Source: CAVXNB01 sp963763085 (lineage in GTDB: Bacteria; Actinomycetota; Acidimicrobiia; Acidimicrobiales; Bog-793). From it: a DNA stretch of 64,000 nucleotides. Positions 10,943 to 19,437 of the stretch are shown piece by piece. The notes below the pieces were generated by a model. That model searched no databases. It worked only from the letters and a program-made list of their open reading frames with translations, and had not been told where the DNA came from. How positions within the stretch are numbered: the first letter of the stretch is position 1; each line of letters opens with the position of its first letter. A program made the position numbers and the translations under genes. The DNA is taken from NCBI GenBank assembly GCA_963763085.1, contig CAVXNB010000004.1, positions 620,001 to 684,000 of the forward strand. The letters are read 5' to 3'.

Positions 10943-11857
10943 ATGGGTGCACTCGAAGGCAGGGTTGCGATCATCACCGGTTCGGGCCGCGGAATCGGCC
11001 GGGAGCACGCGCTCCTCTTCGCGAGCGAGGGAGCCAAGGTCGTCGTCAACGATCTCGGCGGCGCCGTGGACGGCTCGGGAGACGATCGCACTCCCGCCCA
11101 GCAGGTCGTGGACGAGATCAAGCAGATGGGGGGCGAGGCCATCGCCAACTCCGACAACGTCGCGGACTGGGAAGGTGGCCAGCGCCTCGTCAACGCTGCC
11201 GTCGAGGCCTTCGGCGACCTCCATGTGCTCGTGAACAATGCGGGCATCCTCCGGGACCGGGTGCTGGTGAACATGACCGAAGACGAGTGGGACGCCGTCA
11301 TCCACGTGCATCTGAAGGGCCACTTCGTTCCCACACGCTGGGCCGCCGCCTACTGGCGCGAGCAGTCCAAGGCAGGCAACAAGGTCAGCGCCGCCGTCGT
11401 CAACACCTCGTCCACTTCCGGCTTGCTCGGCAACCCGGGCCAGTCGAACTACGGCGCCGCCAAGGCAGGGATCGCTGCGTTCACGGTGATCGCGGCCCAG
11501 GAGCTGTCGCGCTACGGCGTACGGGTGAACGCGATCGCACCGGCAGCCCGGACGAGGATGACCGAATCGACGCCCGGCCTGTCCGACATCGTGCAGGCGC
11601 CGGCCGACCCGGGCGTTTTCGATGCCTGGGACCCCGCCAACGTCTCGCCGCTCGTCGCCTACCTCGCCGCCGAAGCCTGCCCTCTCACGGGCAAGGTCTT
11701 CTTCATCCAGGGTGGCAAAGTGCAATTCTTCCAGCCCTGGACCCTCACCGAAGAGATCGACAAGGGTGATCGGTGGACCGTCGCCGAGCTGTTCGAGGAG
11801 GTCCCGAAGATCGTTTCCGGCGCCGCCACGCCGCCTGCTGTCGTGCCGCGGTCGTAG
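10943..11857 (+). CDS. SDR-family dehydrogenase, (3R)-hydroxyacyl-CoA dehydrogenase-like
   Basis: Short-chain dehydrogenase of 304 residues. The NAD(P)-binding motif is 'GSGRGIGREHA' (about 13-23), NNAG is near 98, catalytic Ser in 'NTSSTSG' and the YxxxK equivalent 'SNYGAAKAG'. The long insert and spacing resemble the dehydrogenase module of the peroxisomal multifunctional enzyme (HSD17B4-like), suggesting acyl-CoA beta-oxidation, but the exact substrate is not shown. The ATG start is supported by GGAAGGAG ten bases upstream. TTGACC with a CAACGT about 18 bp later is a possible promoter. The next gene is 59 bases downstream. Confidence 0.85.
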   Translation: MGALEGRVAIITGSGRGIGREHALLFASEGAKVVVNDLGGAVDGSGDDRTPAQQVVDEIKQMGGEAIANSDNVADWEGGQRLVNAAVEAFGDLHVLVNNAGILRDRVLVNMTEDEWDAVIHVHLKGHFVPTRWAAAYWREQSKAGNKVSAAVVNTSSTSGLLGNPGQSNYGAAKAGIAAFTVIAAQELSRYGVRVNAIAPAARTRMTESTPGLSDIVQAPADPGVFDAWDPANVSPLVAYLAAEACPLTGKVFFIQGGKVQFFQPWTLTEEIDKGDRWTVAELFEEVPKIVSGAATPPAVVPRS

Positions 11858-11916
11858 CCGGGGCGGGGCACATCGCCGTTAGCGTCTCGGTGCGCGCTCA
11901 ACGAGAGGTGGCCCCG

Positions 11917-12729
11917 ATGACGGACAACAACGCGACCGCAGGCGCCGCCGGCACGAGCTCGGCGGAAACCGTTGAGCAGCAGCTCGCCGTGCTGAACGCC
12001 TCCGCCGGCCGGTTGAAGGCACTCGTCGAGCCGCTCTCGCCGGGCGAGCTGCGCCAGAGCGCCTACCCCTCGGAGTGGACGATCGCCCAGGTGCTCTCCC
12101 ATTTGGGCTCCGGCGCGGTCATCATGCGAGGGAACCTGGACGCCGTCCTCGCCGGCGGCACGATGGAGATGAACGACGTACAGGCCGTCTGGGACGAGTG
12201 GAACGCGAAGAGCCCGGACGACCAGGCCTCGGATTCGCTTCGCGCCGACCAGGCACTGCTCGAACGCCTTGCCTCGGTGACCGATGAGGAGCGCGAGAGG
12301 TTCCGTCTCCAATTCGGGCCGGTGGAGTTCGACTTCGCCGGTTACCTCGGCACGCGCGTCGGTGAGCACATCTTGCACTCATGGGACGTCGCCGTGGTCG
12401 GAGACCCGACCGCGGCACTTTTCGCCGATGGCGTCGGACTCGTCTTCGACCGCCTCGCCCTTATCGCCGGCTACGCAGGCAAACCGACCGGGGCCGACCG
12501 CACGATCAGGGTCGCGACGACGGCGCCGACTCGCCACGCCGATATCACGTTGGCACCCGAGGCCATCGCGTTCGCGCCCGGCGATCCGACCGGCGGGTCC
12601 GACCTCACTTTGCCCACCGAGGCCCTGATCCGGCTCGTCTACGGCCGGCTCGACCCCGATCACACGCCGGCGTTCGAAGGGGCGGAGGCCGATCTCGACG
12701 AGCTCCGGCGGGCTTATCCGGGCGTCTGA
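11917..12729 (+). CDS. Maleylpyruvate isomerase-family (MDMPI/DinB-like) protein
   Basis: Protein of 270 residues with the four-helix MDMPI N-terminal fold found in mycothiol-dependent enzymes of actinobacteria. Putative metal ligands are the His in 'VLSHLGSGAV' and the Glu/His in 'GEHILHSWDVAV'. A C-terminal domain follows ('ITLAPEAIAFAPGD', 'ALIRLVYGRL') like that of TIGR03083-type proteins. The ATG at 11917 is chosen because GAGAGGTG lies just upstream. The reaction is unknown; related proteins use mycothiol as thiol cofactor. Metal binding is inferred. Confidence 0.75.
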   Translation: MTDNNATAGAAGTSSAETVEQQLAVLNASAGRLKALVEPLSPGELRQSAYPSEWTIAQVLSHLGSGAVIMRGNLDAVLAGGTMEMNDVQAVWDEWNAKSPDDQASDSLRADQALLERLASVTDEERERFRLQFGPVEFDFAGYLGTRVGEHILHSWDVAVVGDPTAALFADGVGLVFDRLALIAGYAGKPTGADRTIRVATTAPTRHADITLAPEAIAFAPGDPTGGSDLTLPTEALIRLVYGRLDPDHTPAFEGAEADLDELRRAYPGV

Positions 12730-12748
12730 AGCGCGGGGCCGTGCGGCG

Positions 12749-13156
12749 CTATTCGGTGATCTCCCGGATGCGAACAGCGAGCTCCTGGTGGGCCGCGTCG
12801 ATCGGGGCGTTCTGCATGGCGAACAGCAGCGACATGTCACCCTCGAGCTTGATCCGGCCCGCCATGAAGGCCTGCATCGCGGCCTGGACGTTTCCCTCGA
12901 CGAGGATCGCCTTCGCCGTCTCGTAGTCCACGGTCACCGTCAGGTCGGCATCGTCGAGATGGCCGGTCTCCAAGAGCAGCTCACCGGAGCTCGTGTCCAG
13001 GTGTGCGTCGATCGTGCCACCGCCGAACGGCGCGTCGGTCAGGACCAGGTTCATGCGCATGCTCTGTGGTGCGGGACTCGACTCGGTCACGACCTCGTCG
13101 TGGAGCCGTTTCACCTCCGCGGTCCACTCCTCACTCAGAAACTGGAACCTCTCCAC
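12749..13156 (-). CDS. SCP2 sterol-binding domain protein
   Basis: Small protein of about 135 residues with the sterol carrier protein 2 fold, which binds lipids or acyl-CoAs. The C-terminal half 'AKAILVEGNVQAAMQAFMAGRIKLEGD' is the typical SCP2 hydrophobic-tunnel segment. The GTG at 13156 is preferred because AGGAG lies six bases upstream; a longer form from GTG 13174 is possible. It converges with the MDMPI-type gene and stands alone. The role is probably in lipid or acyl-CoA handling. Confidence 0.8.
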   Translation of the reverse strand: MERFQFLSEEWTAEVKRLHDEVVTESSPAPQSMRMNLVLTDAPFGGGTIDAHLDTSSGELLLETGHLDDADLTVTVDYETAKAILVEGNVQAAMQAFMAGRIKLEGDMSLLFAMQNAPIDAAHQELAVRIREITE

Positions 13157-13230
13157 ATCAACTCCTGCCCACACCGGTCGGCTCGTTGAGCGGACACTAC
13201 CGGCTCGGGAGCCATGCGAGGACAGGCGGA

Positions 13231-13236
13231 TACGAT
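13231..13236 (+). promoter_or_regulatory. -10 element TACGAT, leaderless
   Basis: TACGAT lies 6 bases before the GTG at 13243 and drives the esterase-gatCAB series. No clear -35 is seen. Confidence 0.4.
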
Positions 13237-13242
13237 GCTCGC

Positions 13243-14001
13243 GTGGCCGCCCAGATCCTCGCCGGCGCCGAGCCGTTTTCTGCCAAGGGCGGTCCGACCG
13301 GCGTCCTCGTCCTGCACGGCTTCACCGGCAGCCCGCGCTCGGTGCGGCCGCTGGCGGAGGCGCTCGCCAGAGCCGGCTACTCCGTGGAGCTGCCCCTCCT
13401 GCCCGGGCACGGCACGAGCCTGGAGGAAATGGAACCGACGCGCTGGTCAAACTGGTCGGTCGCCGCCGACGCCGCCTACGCCGGCCTCGCCGCCCGTTGC
13501 GAACAGGTGGTCGTGGCGGGACTGTCCATGGGTGGCTCGCTCGCCATCTGGCTCGCCGAACGCCACTTTGAGATCGCCGGTGTCATCGTCGTGAACCCGC
13601 TCGTCGATCCGCCGGCCACGAGCTTCCGAGAGATGCTGCGCGGCATGGTCGACGCCGGAGGCTCGTCACTGCCGTCGATCGGATCCGACATCGCGCTGGA
13701 AGGCGTGGTCGAGACCGCTTACGCCGCCACGCCGATCGAGCCGTTGCTCTCGCTGTTCGACGGCGTCGACGGGGTTGCAGCTGAACTGGGCGAGCTCCGG
13801 TGCCCAACGCTGCTCTTGTCGAGCCGGGTCGACCACGTCGTACCCACGGAGTCGGGCGACTTGCTCGTCGAGAAGGCGGGCGGGCCCGTCGAGCGAGTCT
13901 GGCTGGAGCGGAGCTTCCACGTCGCCACGCTCGACTACGACGCCCCGGAGATCGAAGAGCGCTCGGTTGCGTTTCTGAGCAAGGTGGCCGCGCCGCGATG
14001 A
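13243..14001 (+). CDS. Alpha/beta hydrolase, carboxylesterase (Est30/monoacylglycerol lipase-like)
   Basis: Cytoplasmic serine hydrolase of 252 residues. Features in order are the oxyanion motif 'VLVLHGFTGSP', 'LLPGHGTSLEEM', nucleophile GLSMGG, Asp in 'SSRVDHVVPTE' and His in 'SFHVATLDYDAP'. The lid segment and size match thermostable carboxylesterases such as Est30. The GTG start at 13243 fits a -10 (TACGAT) six bases upstream. Its stop overlaps the gatC start (ATGA), so it is likely the first gene of the gatCAB operon, though the link is probably only transcriptional. Confidence 0.85.
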   Translation: MAAQILAGAEPFSAKGGPTGVLVLHGFTGSPRSVRPLAEALARAGYSVELPLLPGHGTSLEEMEPTRWSNWSVAADAAYAGLAARCEQVVVAGLSMGGSLAIWLAERHFEIAGVIVVNPLVDPPATSFREMLRGMVDAGGSSLPSIGSDIALEGVVETAYAATPIEPLLSLFDGVDGVAAELGELRCPTLLLSSRVDHVVPTESGDLLVEKAGGPVERVWLERSFHVATLDYDAPEIEERSVAFLSKVAAPR

Positions 14002-14306
14002 GCGACGAGCGGCTCATATCGGCCGAAGAGGTGCGCCACGTCGCGCGCCTCGCCAGGCTCGCTCTCGACGAAGGTGAGGTCGACCGCTACGCGGCTCAGC
14101 TGTCCGCCATCCTCGAGCACGTCGACGCCGTGCGCAGCCTCGACACGGCCGGCGTCCCTCCGACCGCCCACCCGCTCCCAGTGGACAACGTCCTTCGTCC
14201 CGACACCGAAGTCCCGTGCCTCGACCGCGAGACGGTGCTCGCACAGGCGCCTGCTGTCGAGGACCACCGCTTCAGAGTCCCGCGCATCATGGGCGAGGCG
14301 CCGTGA
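13998..14306 (+). CDS. gatC: Asp-tRNA(Asn)/Glu-tRNA(Gln) amidotransferase subunit C
   Basis: GatC of 102 residues, which stabilises GatA-GatB. The motif 'ISAEEVRHVARLARLALDEGE' at the N-terminus and 'LPVDNVLRPDTEV' near the C-terminus are diagnostic. ATG overlaps the esterase stop, and its TGA overlaps the gatA GTG. Genes in the order C-A-B form the trimeric complex that converts Glu-tRNA(Gln) or Asp-tRNA(Asn) to the amide forms. Confidence 0.95.
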   Translation: MSDERLISAEEVRHVARLARLALDEGEVDRYAAQLSAILEHVDAVRSLDTAGVPPTAHPLPVDNVLRPDTEVPCLDRETVLAQAPAVEDHRFRVPRIMGEAP

Positions 14307-15772
14307 CAGCCAAGCCCGCGCCCCACATCGGTTCTGTGGCCGAGATCGCAGCTGCGGTCCGCGCGGGCGAGATCAGCGCCCGGTCGGTCCTCGAGAAGAC
14401 GCTGCAACGCGTCGATGAGCTCGAGGGGACCCTGCACTGCTTCAACGAGGTGACGGCCGAAAAGGCCATGGCCGCCGCCGATGCTGTCGACCGCGCGGTG
14501 GGCTCGGGGCGGGACCCCGGGCCGCTCGCCGGTGTGCCGATCGCCTTGAAGGACAACCTCTGCACGGAGGGGATCCCCACGACCTGCTCCTCGAGGATCC
14601 TGGCCGGGTGGCTGCCGCCCTACGATGCGACGGCGGTGAGACGGCTCCGCGGCGCCGGCGCGGTCCTGGTCGGGAAGACCAACCTCGACGAATTCGCGAT
14701 GGGATCCTCGACCGAGAACTCGGCGTTCGGCCCGACCCGCAACCCGTGGGACACGACGCGCGTCCCAGGCGGGTCGTCCGGCGGAAGTGCGGCGTCGGTC
14801 GCCTCGGGCATGGTGCCCCTTGCGTTCGGGACCGACACCGGCGGGTCCATCCGCCAGCCCGCCTCGTTGTGCGGGGTCGTAGGAGTGAAGCCGACATACG
14901 GCGTCGTGTCCCGCTACGGCCTGATCGCGTTCGCGAGCTCGCTCGACCAGATCGGCCCGTTCGCGACCACGGTCGCGGAAGCGGCGCTCGGGCTCGAGGT
15001 GGTCGCCGGCCACGATCCGATGGACTCGACGTCACTTGATCTGCCGGCGCCCTCGATCCTCGCCACGCTCAACGACGGGGTGTCCGGGCTGCGCGTCGGC
15101 ATAGTCGAGGACTTCATCTCCGACGTCGCGCCCGAGTGCAGCGCCGCGGTCGCCGCCGCCGGCGAGGCGCTCGCTGCCGCCGGCGCAAAGGTGGAGCCGG
15201 TCGCCATCCCGGAGGTGTTGCTCGGACTGCCGGCCTACTACATCATCGCCCCCGCCGAGGCCTCGTCGAACCTGTCCCGATACGACGGTGTCCGCTATGG
15301 CCTGAGGGTGGACGGGCCCGACGCGGAGACGATGAACGCCAGAACCCGCGGCGAGGGCTTCGGGCCCGAGGTGAAGCGTCGCATCATGATCGGCACCTAT
15401 GCCTTGTCGGCCGGCTACTACGACGCCTACTACGGCCAGGCCCAGAAGGCCCGCACCCTCGTGATCCGAGCGTTCGACGAGGCCTACCGCACTTTCGACG
15501 TGCTCCTGACCCCGACCACCCCGTCGGCAGCGTTCCCCTTCGGCTCGAAGGTCGACGACCCGATCGAGATGTACCTGTGCGACCTCTGCAGCATCCCGTC
15601 CAACCTCGCCGGTCATCCGGCCGTGACGGTTCCCTTCGCGTTGAGCCCCGACGGGCTCCCGGTCGGCGTGCAAATCCTCGCCCCCGCCCTCGCCGAGGCG
15701 CTCATGATGCGGGTCGCCGCCAGCCTCGAGGCCGCGGCGCCGGCCGGCGTACGAGGACCGGTCACGCCGTGA
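14303..15772 (+). CDS. gatA: Asp/Glu-tRNA amidotransferase subunit A
   Basis: Amidase-signature enzyme of 489 residues that releases ammonia from glutamine for the GatB transamidation site. The Ser-cisSer-Lys triad is visible: Lys in 'IALKDNLC', the Gly/Ser loop 'GGSSGGSAASVASG', and 'DTGGSIRQPASLCG' with the nucleophilic Ser. The GTG at 14303 overlaps the gatC stop and the TGA overlaps the gatB GTG, so the three subunits are translationally coupled. The sequence is complete with no changes in key residues. Confidence 0.96.
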   Translation: MTAKPAPHIGSVAEIAAAVRAGEISARSVLEKTLQRVDELEGTLHCFNEVTAEKAMAAADAVDRAVGSGRDPGPLAGVPIALKDNLCTEGIPTTCSSRILAGWLPPYDATAVRRLRGAGAVLVGKTNLDEFAMGSSTENSAFGPTRNPWDTTRVPGGSSGGSAASVASGMVPLAFGTDTGGSIRQPASLCGVVGVKPTYGVVSRYGLIAFASSLDQIGPFATTVAEAALGLEVVAGHDPMDSTSLDLPAPSILATLNDGVSGLRVGIVEDFISDVAPECSAAVAAAGEALAAAGAKVEPVAIPEVLLGLPAYYIIAPAEASSNLSRYDGVRYGLRVDGPDAETMNARTRGEGFGPEVKRRIMIGTYALSAGYYDAYYGQAQKARTLVIRAFDEAYRTFDVLLTPTTPSAAFPFGSKVDDPIEMYLCDLCSIPSNLAGHPAVTVPFALSPDGLPVGVQILAPALAEALMMRVAASLEAAAPAGVRGPVTP

Positions 15773-17214
15773 GCTCGTACGAGACCGTGGTCGGCCTCGA
15801 GGTGCACTGTGAGCTCTCGACGGCGACGAAGCTCTTCTGCGGGTGCCGGAACGCCTTCGGTGAAGAGCCGAACACCAACGTCTGCCCGGTCTGCCTCGGG
15901 CTTCCCGGCTCTCTCCCGGTGATCAACCGGCGTGCCGTCGAGCTGGCGCTCAGGATCGGCACGTCGCTCAATTGCAGAGCGCAGCGCTCGATCTTCCACC
16001 GCAAGAACTACTTCTATCCCGACATGCCCAAGGACTACCAGATCAGCCAGTACGACGAGCCGATCAACGTCGACGGCTGGTTGGAACTGCCGGACGGCTC
16101 GCGGGTGGGGATCGAACGGGCGCACATGGAGGAGGACACAGGCAAGACGACGCACGTCGGCGGCGGCGGCCGGATCCACGAGGCGGACCATTCACTCGTG
16201 GACTACAACCGCGCCGGCGTGCCGCTCGTCGAGATCGTGTCGCGGCCGGACATACGGTCTGCTGGCCAGGCCCGCGCCTACGTGACCGAGTTGCGCTCGA
16301 TCCTCGTCGCGACGGGATCGTCGGACGGCCGCATGGAGGAGGGGTCGCTGCGAGTCGACGCCAACGTCTCGGTTCGGCCAGAGGGAACGACGGAGTACGG
16401 CACCCGTTGCGAGGTGAAGAACCTCAATTCGCTGCGATCCCTCCAGCGGGCCATCGACTACGAGGTGGCTCGTCAGATCGCGTTGCTCGAAGCCGGCGAG
16501 CGGGTGGCGCAGGAGACGCGGCACTGGAACGAGGCCGACGGCAGCACGCACGCCCTGCGCTCGAAGGAGGAGGCGAACGACTACCGCTACTTCCCCGAGC
16601 CCGACCTCGTGCCGCTCGTGCCCGACGACCAGCTCCTGGCGGCGGCGGCTGAAGGTGTCGGGCCGATGCCGGCGGAGCGCCGCCGCAGACTCGTGGAGCT
16701 GGTCCGGGGCGACTCGGACGCCGCGGTGCGTGGGGACGCCTCGACAGATCAGGTCGTGACTGTCGTCGACCTCGGGCTCGACGACCTCGTGACCGGGGCA
16801 GTAGCAGCCGGCGCCGACCCACGCCTCGCCCTCGCACGGGCCGCCAACGAGGCGGCCGCGAGGCCGGAGCTGGCGACTTCGCTCGACCCGTCCGCTTTCG
16901 CGGCGTTGCTCGCGATGGAGTCCTCGGGCCGCCTCTCGGCCACGCAGTCCAAGGAAGTGCTGGCCGAGCTCATCGAACGAGGCGGAGACCCGGCGCAGAT
17001 CGCCGCTCGGCTCGGCTACGAGCAGATGGACAGCGCAGCTCTCGAGTCCATCGTCGACGAGGTGATCGCCTCCAACCCCGAGGAGTGGCAACGCTTCTGC
17101 GCCGGCGAGGAGAAAGTGGCGCAGTTCCTGCTCGGTCAGGTCATGCGCGCGACGAAGGGGAAGGCGAACGGCAAGGTGGTCGCCGCGCTGTTCGCCGCTC
17201 GCAGTCACGCCTAG
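15769..17214 (+). CDS. gatB: Asp/Glu-tRNA amidotransferase subunit B
   Basis: GatB of 481 residues binds the misacylated tRNA and performs the amidation after kinase activation. It opens with 'YETVVGLEVHCELSTATKLFC', has 'DMPKDYQISQYDEPI' and the conserved 'RVDANVSVRP', then a helical and C-terminal YqeY-like tail ('ANGKVVAALFAA'). GTG start at 15769. With gatC and gatA it completes the operon. No asnS or glnS is visible in the window. Confidence 0.96.
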   Translation: MSSYETVVGLEVHCELSTATKLFCGCRNAFGEEPNTNVCPVCLGLPGSLPVINRRAVELALRIGTSLNCRAQRSIFHRKNYFYPDMPKDYQISQYDEPINVDGWLELPDGSRVGIERAHMEEDTGKTTHVGGGGRIHEADHSLVDYNRAGVPLVEIVSRPDIRSAGQARAYVTELRSILVATGSSDGRMEEGSLRVDANVSVRPEGTTEYGTRCEVKNLNSLRSLQRAIDYEVARQIALLEAGERVAQETRHWNEADGSTHALRSKEEANDYRYFPEPDLVPLVPDDQLLAAAAEGVGPMPAERRRRLVELVRGDSDAAVRGDASTDQVVTVVDLGLDDLVTGAVAAGADPRLALARAANEAAARPELATSLDPSAFAALLAMESSGRLSATQSKEVLAELIERGGDPAQIAARLGYEQMDSAALESIVDEVIASNPEEWQRFCAGEEKVAQFLLGQVMRATKGKANGKVVAALFAARSHA

Positions 17215-17240
17215 GAAGAGAGCAACGGGGCGCGTCCGTA

Positions 17241-17246
17241 TAGGTT
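17241..17246 (+). promoter_or_regulatory. -10 element TAGGTT, leaderless, for ilvD
   Basis: TAGGTT (overlapping TATAGG) ends 6 bases before the ilvD ATG. It sits in the 38-base gap after gatB. No leader peptide or terminator is seen here, unlike ilvB. Confidence 0.4.
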
Positions 17247-17252
17247 GAGGCG

Positions 17253-18944
17253 ATGGCCGACAAGATCCGTTCACTCAAGATTCACAGCCAGGACGTGACC
17301 GAGGGTTTCCGGCGTGCGCCGTCGAGGGCGATGCTCCGCGCCGTCGGGATGACGGACGACGACTTCGACAAGCCTCAGGTCGGTGTCGCCTCGACCTGGA
17401 ACGAGGTCACGCCGTGCAACCTGCCGCTCGCCCGGCTGGCCCAGCGGGCGAAGGACGGCGTGCGAGCGGCCGGCGGGTTTCCCTTCGAATTCGTTTCCAT
17501 TTCCGTCTCCGACGGCATCTCGATGGGTCACGAGGGCATGCACGCCTCCCTCGTGAGCCGGGAGATCATCGCGGACTCCGTCGAGGCGGTCATGCACGCC
17601 GAGCGCTTCGACGCCTTCGTCGGGCTCGCCGGATGCGACAAGTCCCTGCCGGGGATGCTCATGGCCGCCGGCCGGCTCGACCTCCCGATGGTCTTCGTCT
17701 ACGGCGGAACGATCCTGCCGGGGCGGTTGGGGGATCGCGCGCTGGACATTGTTTCGGTGTTCGAGGCGGTTGGCGCGCGGGCGGCCGGCACGATCGACGA
17801 CGCGGAGTTGGCGGCGATCGAGTGCAACGCCTGCCCGACGGAAGGCTCCTGCGCCGGCATGTTCACCGCCAACACCATGGCATCGGTCGCCGAGGCCCTG
17901 GGCATGGCACTCCCGGCCGGGGCGGCCGTGCCGGCCGTCGACCGCCGGCGGGACGACCTCGCCTACGCGAGCGGGAAGGCCGTGATCGGCTTGCTGGAGA
18001 AGGGCATCCGCCCTCGTCAGATCCTCACGAAGGAGGCCTTCGAGAACGCGATAGCCACGGTCATGGCTCTCGGCGGCTCGACCAACGCCGTTCTTCACCT
18101 GCTGGCGATAGCCAACGAGGCCAGGGTTGAACTTCAGCTGGACGACTTCACCCGCATCGGCCGGAAGGTGCCCCACATCGCGGACATGAAGCCGCACGGC
18201 CGGTACCACATGACCGACCTCGACCGCATCGGCGGCGTCCCGGTCGTGCTCCGTGTGCTCCTCGACGAAGGCCTCCTCCACGGGGACTGCCTGACGGTGA
18301 CGGGAAAGACGATGGCCGAGAACCTCGCCGACCTTGACCCGCCGGCCCCCGACGGCTCGGTTGTCCGCGCCTTCGCGGAGCCGATCCACTCCGACGGCGG
18401 GATCGCCATCCTGCGTGGATCGCTCGCTCCCGAGGGCTCGGTGGTCAAAGTTGCAGGGATCGACGGCGAACTCGCCTTCGCCGGTCGCGCCCGAGTGTTC
18501 GACGGCGAGAATGCCGCCATGGACGCCATTCTCGCCGGTGCGATCACGCCCGGCACGGTCGTGGTCGTCCGCTACGAGGGACCGAAGGGCGGTCCGGGGA
18601 TGCGCGAGATGCTCGCCGTGACCGGAGCGATGACGGGAGCCGGGCGAGGAGGCGATTGCGCCCTCGTCACCGACGGGCGCTTCTCAGGCGGAACGCAGGG
18701 CTTCTGTATCGGTCACGTTGCGCCGGAGGCCGCCATCGGCGGCCCGATCGCGTTGGTGGAGGACGGTGACGAGATCGTGCTGGACGCGCACGAGGGCCGT
18801 CTGGACGTGTTGGTCGACTCGAGCGAGCTCGAGCGGCGTCGCGACGGGTGGAAGCCCCCTGCCCCCCGTTATCCGACCGGTGTGCTTGCGAAGTACGCAC
18901 GGCTCGTCGTCGGGGCCGAGCGCGGCGCCGTTACCGAGCCGTAG
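17253..18944 (+). CDS. ilvD: Dihydroxy-acid dehydratase
   Basis: Iron-sulfur dehydratase of 563 residues that converts 2,3-dihydroxy-isovalerate and -3-methylvalerate to the 2-oxo acids in valine, leucine and isoleucine synthesis. Visible features are 'GCDKSLPGML' with one cluster Cys, 'CPTEGSCAGMFTANTM' with another, and the C-terminal 'TDGRFSGGTQGFCIGHVAPEA'. ATG start at 17253. It precedes the ilvBNC operon by about 490 bases that hold repeats and the ilvB attenuator, so it is probably a separate transcription unit. Confidence 0.96.
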   Translation: MADKIRSLKIHSQDVTEGFRRAPSRAMLRAVGMTDDDFDKPQVGVASTWNEVTPCNLPLARLAQRAKDGVRAAGGFPFEFVSISVSDGISMGHEGMHASLVSREIIADSVEAVMHAERFDAFVGLAGCDKSLPGMLMAAGRLDLPMVFVYGGTILPGRLGDRALDIVSVFEAVGARAAGTIDDAELAAIECNACPTEGSCAGMFTANTMASVAEALGMALPAGAAVPAVDRRRDDLAYASGKAVIGLLEKGIRPRQILTKEAFENAIATVMALGGSTNAVLHLLAIANEARVELQLDDFTRIGRKVPHIADMKPHGRYHMTDLDRIGGVPVVLRVLLDEGLLHGDCLTVTGKTMAENLADLDPPAPDGSVVRAFAEPIHSDGGIAILRGSLAPEGSVVKVAGIDGELAFAGRARVFDGENAAMDAILAGAITPGTVVVVRYEGPKGGPGMREMLAVTGAMTGAGRGGDCALVTDGRFSGGTQGFCIGHVAPEAAIGGPIALVEDGDEIVLDAHEGRLDVLVDSSELERRRDGWKPPAPRYPTGVLAKYARLVVGAERGAVTEP

Positions 18945-18947
18945 GCG

Positions 18948-19025
18948 GCCGCTAGGCCGCCCGGCCGGTAGGCCGGTAGGCCGGTGGGCCGGTAGGCCCG
19001 GTAGGCCCGGTAGCCCGTAGGCCGC
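18948..19025. repeat. GC minisatellite, unit GGCCGGTA
   Basis: Some seven units of GGCCGGTA and variants follow the ilvD stop. The array contains many GGCC palindromes and could fold. It begins the 493-base ilvD-ilvB gap. Confidence 0.6.
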
Positions 19026-19066
19026 CCGCACCCGGGCCTTCGGCTCCTCGGGGCATGTGCGATTTC

Positions 19067-19132
19067 TTTCCAAACTTGCTTCCAGAACAGATTGCGACTG
19101 GTCGCAATCTCGATCCGAGGCAAGTTTGGAAA
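19067..19132. repeat. Nested palindrome repeat, copy 1
   Basis: Outer arms TTTCCAAACTTGC (19067-19079) and GCAAGTTTGGAAA (19120-19132) are perfectly complementary. Inside them AGATTGCGAC-TG-GTCGCAATCT (19089-19110) forms a perfect 10-bp stem. The core of 59 bases (19071-19129) recurs at 41197-41255. It is AT-richer than its surroundings. Copy 2 follows a minisatellite in the same way. It may be a MITE or REP-like element or a structured RNA; I do not recognise a family. Confidence 0.8.
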
Positions 19133-19165
19133 AAATTCCGATACACCCGGTGCTCACTCCCTCCC

Positions 19166-19204
19166 CAGCCTCCCTCCGCAGGCTCCCTTCGCAGGCTCCC
19201 TCCG
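19166..19204. repeat. 13-bp tandem repeat, three units
   Basis: Units cagcctccctccg, caggctcccttcg and caggctccctccg lie head to tail between the nested palindrome and the ilvB promoter. No function is evident. Confidence 0.55.
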
Positions 19205-19241
19205 CACCGGCAGACCGGCGGTGGAACCCGGCGCCCGGCGG

Positions 19242-19270
19242 TTGCACCCGGCGCCGTGCTCTGCAACACT
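19242..19270 (+). promoter_or_regulatory. ilvBNC promoter (TTGCAC-17-AACACT)
   Basis: -35 TTGCAC at 19242-19247, 17-bp spacer, -10 AACACT at 19265-19270. The leader-peptide ATG begins at 19278, about where transcription would start, so the leader would be translated without a 5' leader. Confidence 0.55.
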
Positions 19271-19277
19271 GTGCAGG

Positions 19278-19313
19278 ATGTCCGCGATCCACCGCCTCGT
19301 ACTGATTACCTAG
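19278..19313 (+). CDS. ilv leader peptide (attenuator)
   Basis: An 11-residue ORF, MSAIHRLVLIT, with the control run Leu-Val-Leu-Ile encoded by CTC GTA CTG ATT. It lies between a promoter and a rho-independent terminator upstream of ilvB. By analogy with leader-peptide attenuation in enterobacterial and corynebacterial ilv operons, stalling at Val/Leu/Ile codons would prevent the terminator from forming. Function is inferred from codons and position. Confidence 0.75.
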   Translation: MSAIHRLVLIT

Positions 19314-19344
19314 CGCACGGCGCCTTCTGCGTTGCTGCGCCTGC

Positions 19345-19375
19345 GACCTCCCCGAAGGGGAGGTCGTTTCGTTTT
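19345..19375 (+). terminator. ilvBNC attenuator terminator
   Basis: Perfect 9-bp stem GACCTCCCC (19345-19353) and GGGGAGGTC (19357-19365), loop GAA, then GTTTCGTTTT. Located 63 bases before ilvB. The segment 19314-19344 between peptide and terminator has GCGCA/TGCGC pairing potential for an antiterminator. Confidence 0.85.
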
Positions 19376-19437
19376 CCGGCTCAGGCAGGCCGGCGTCCCT
19401 TCCACTCACCCAAAAGACGACACGAGAGGTACCACCG

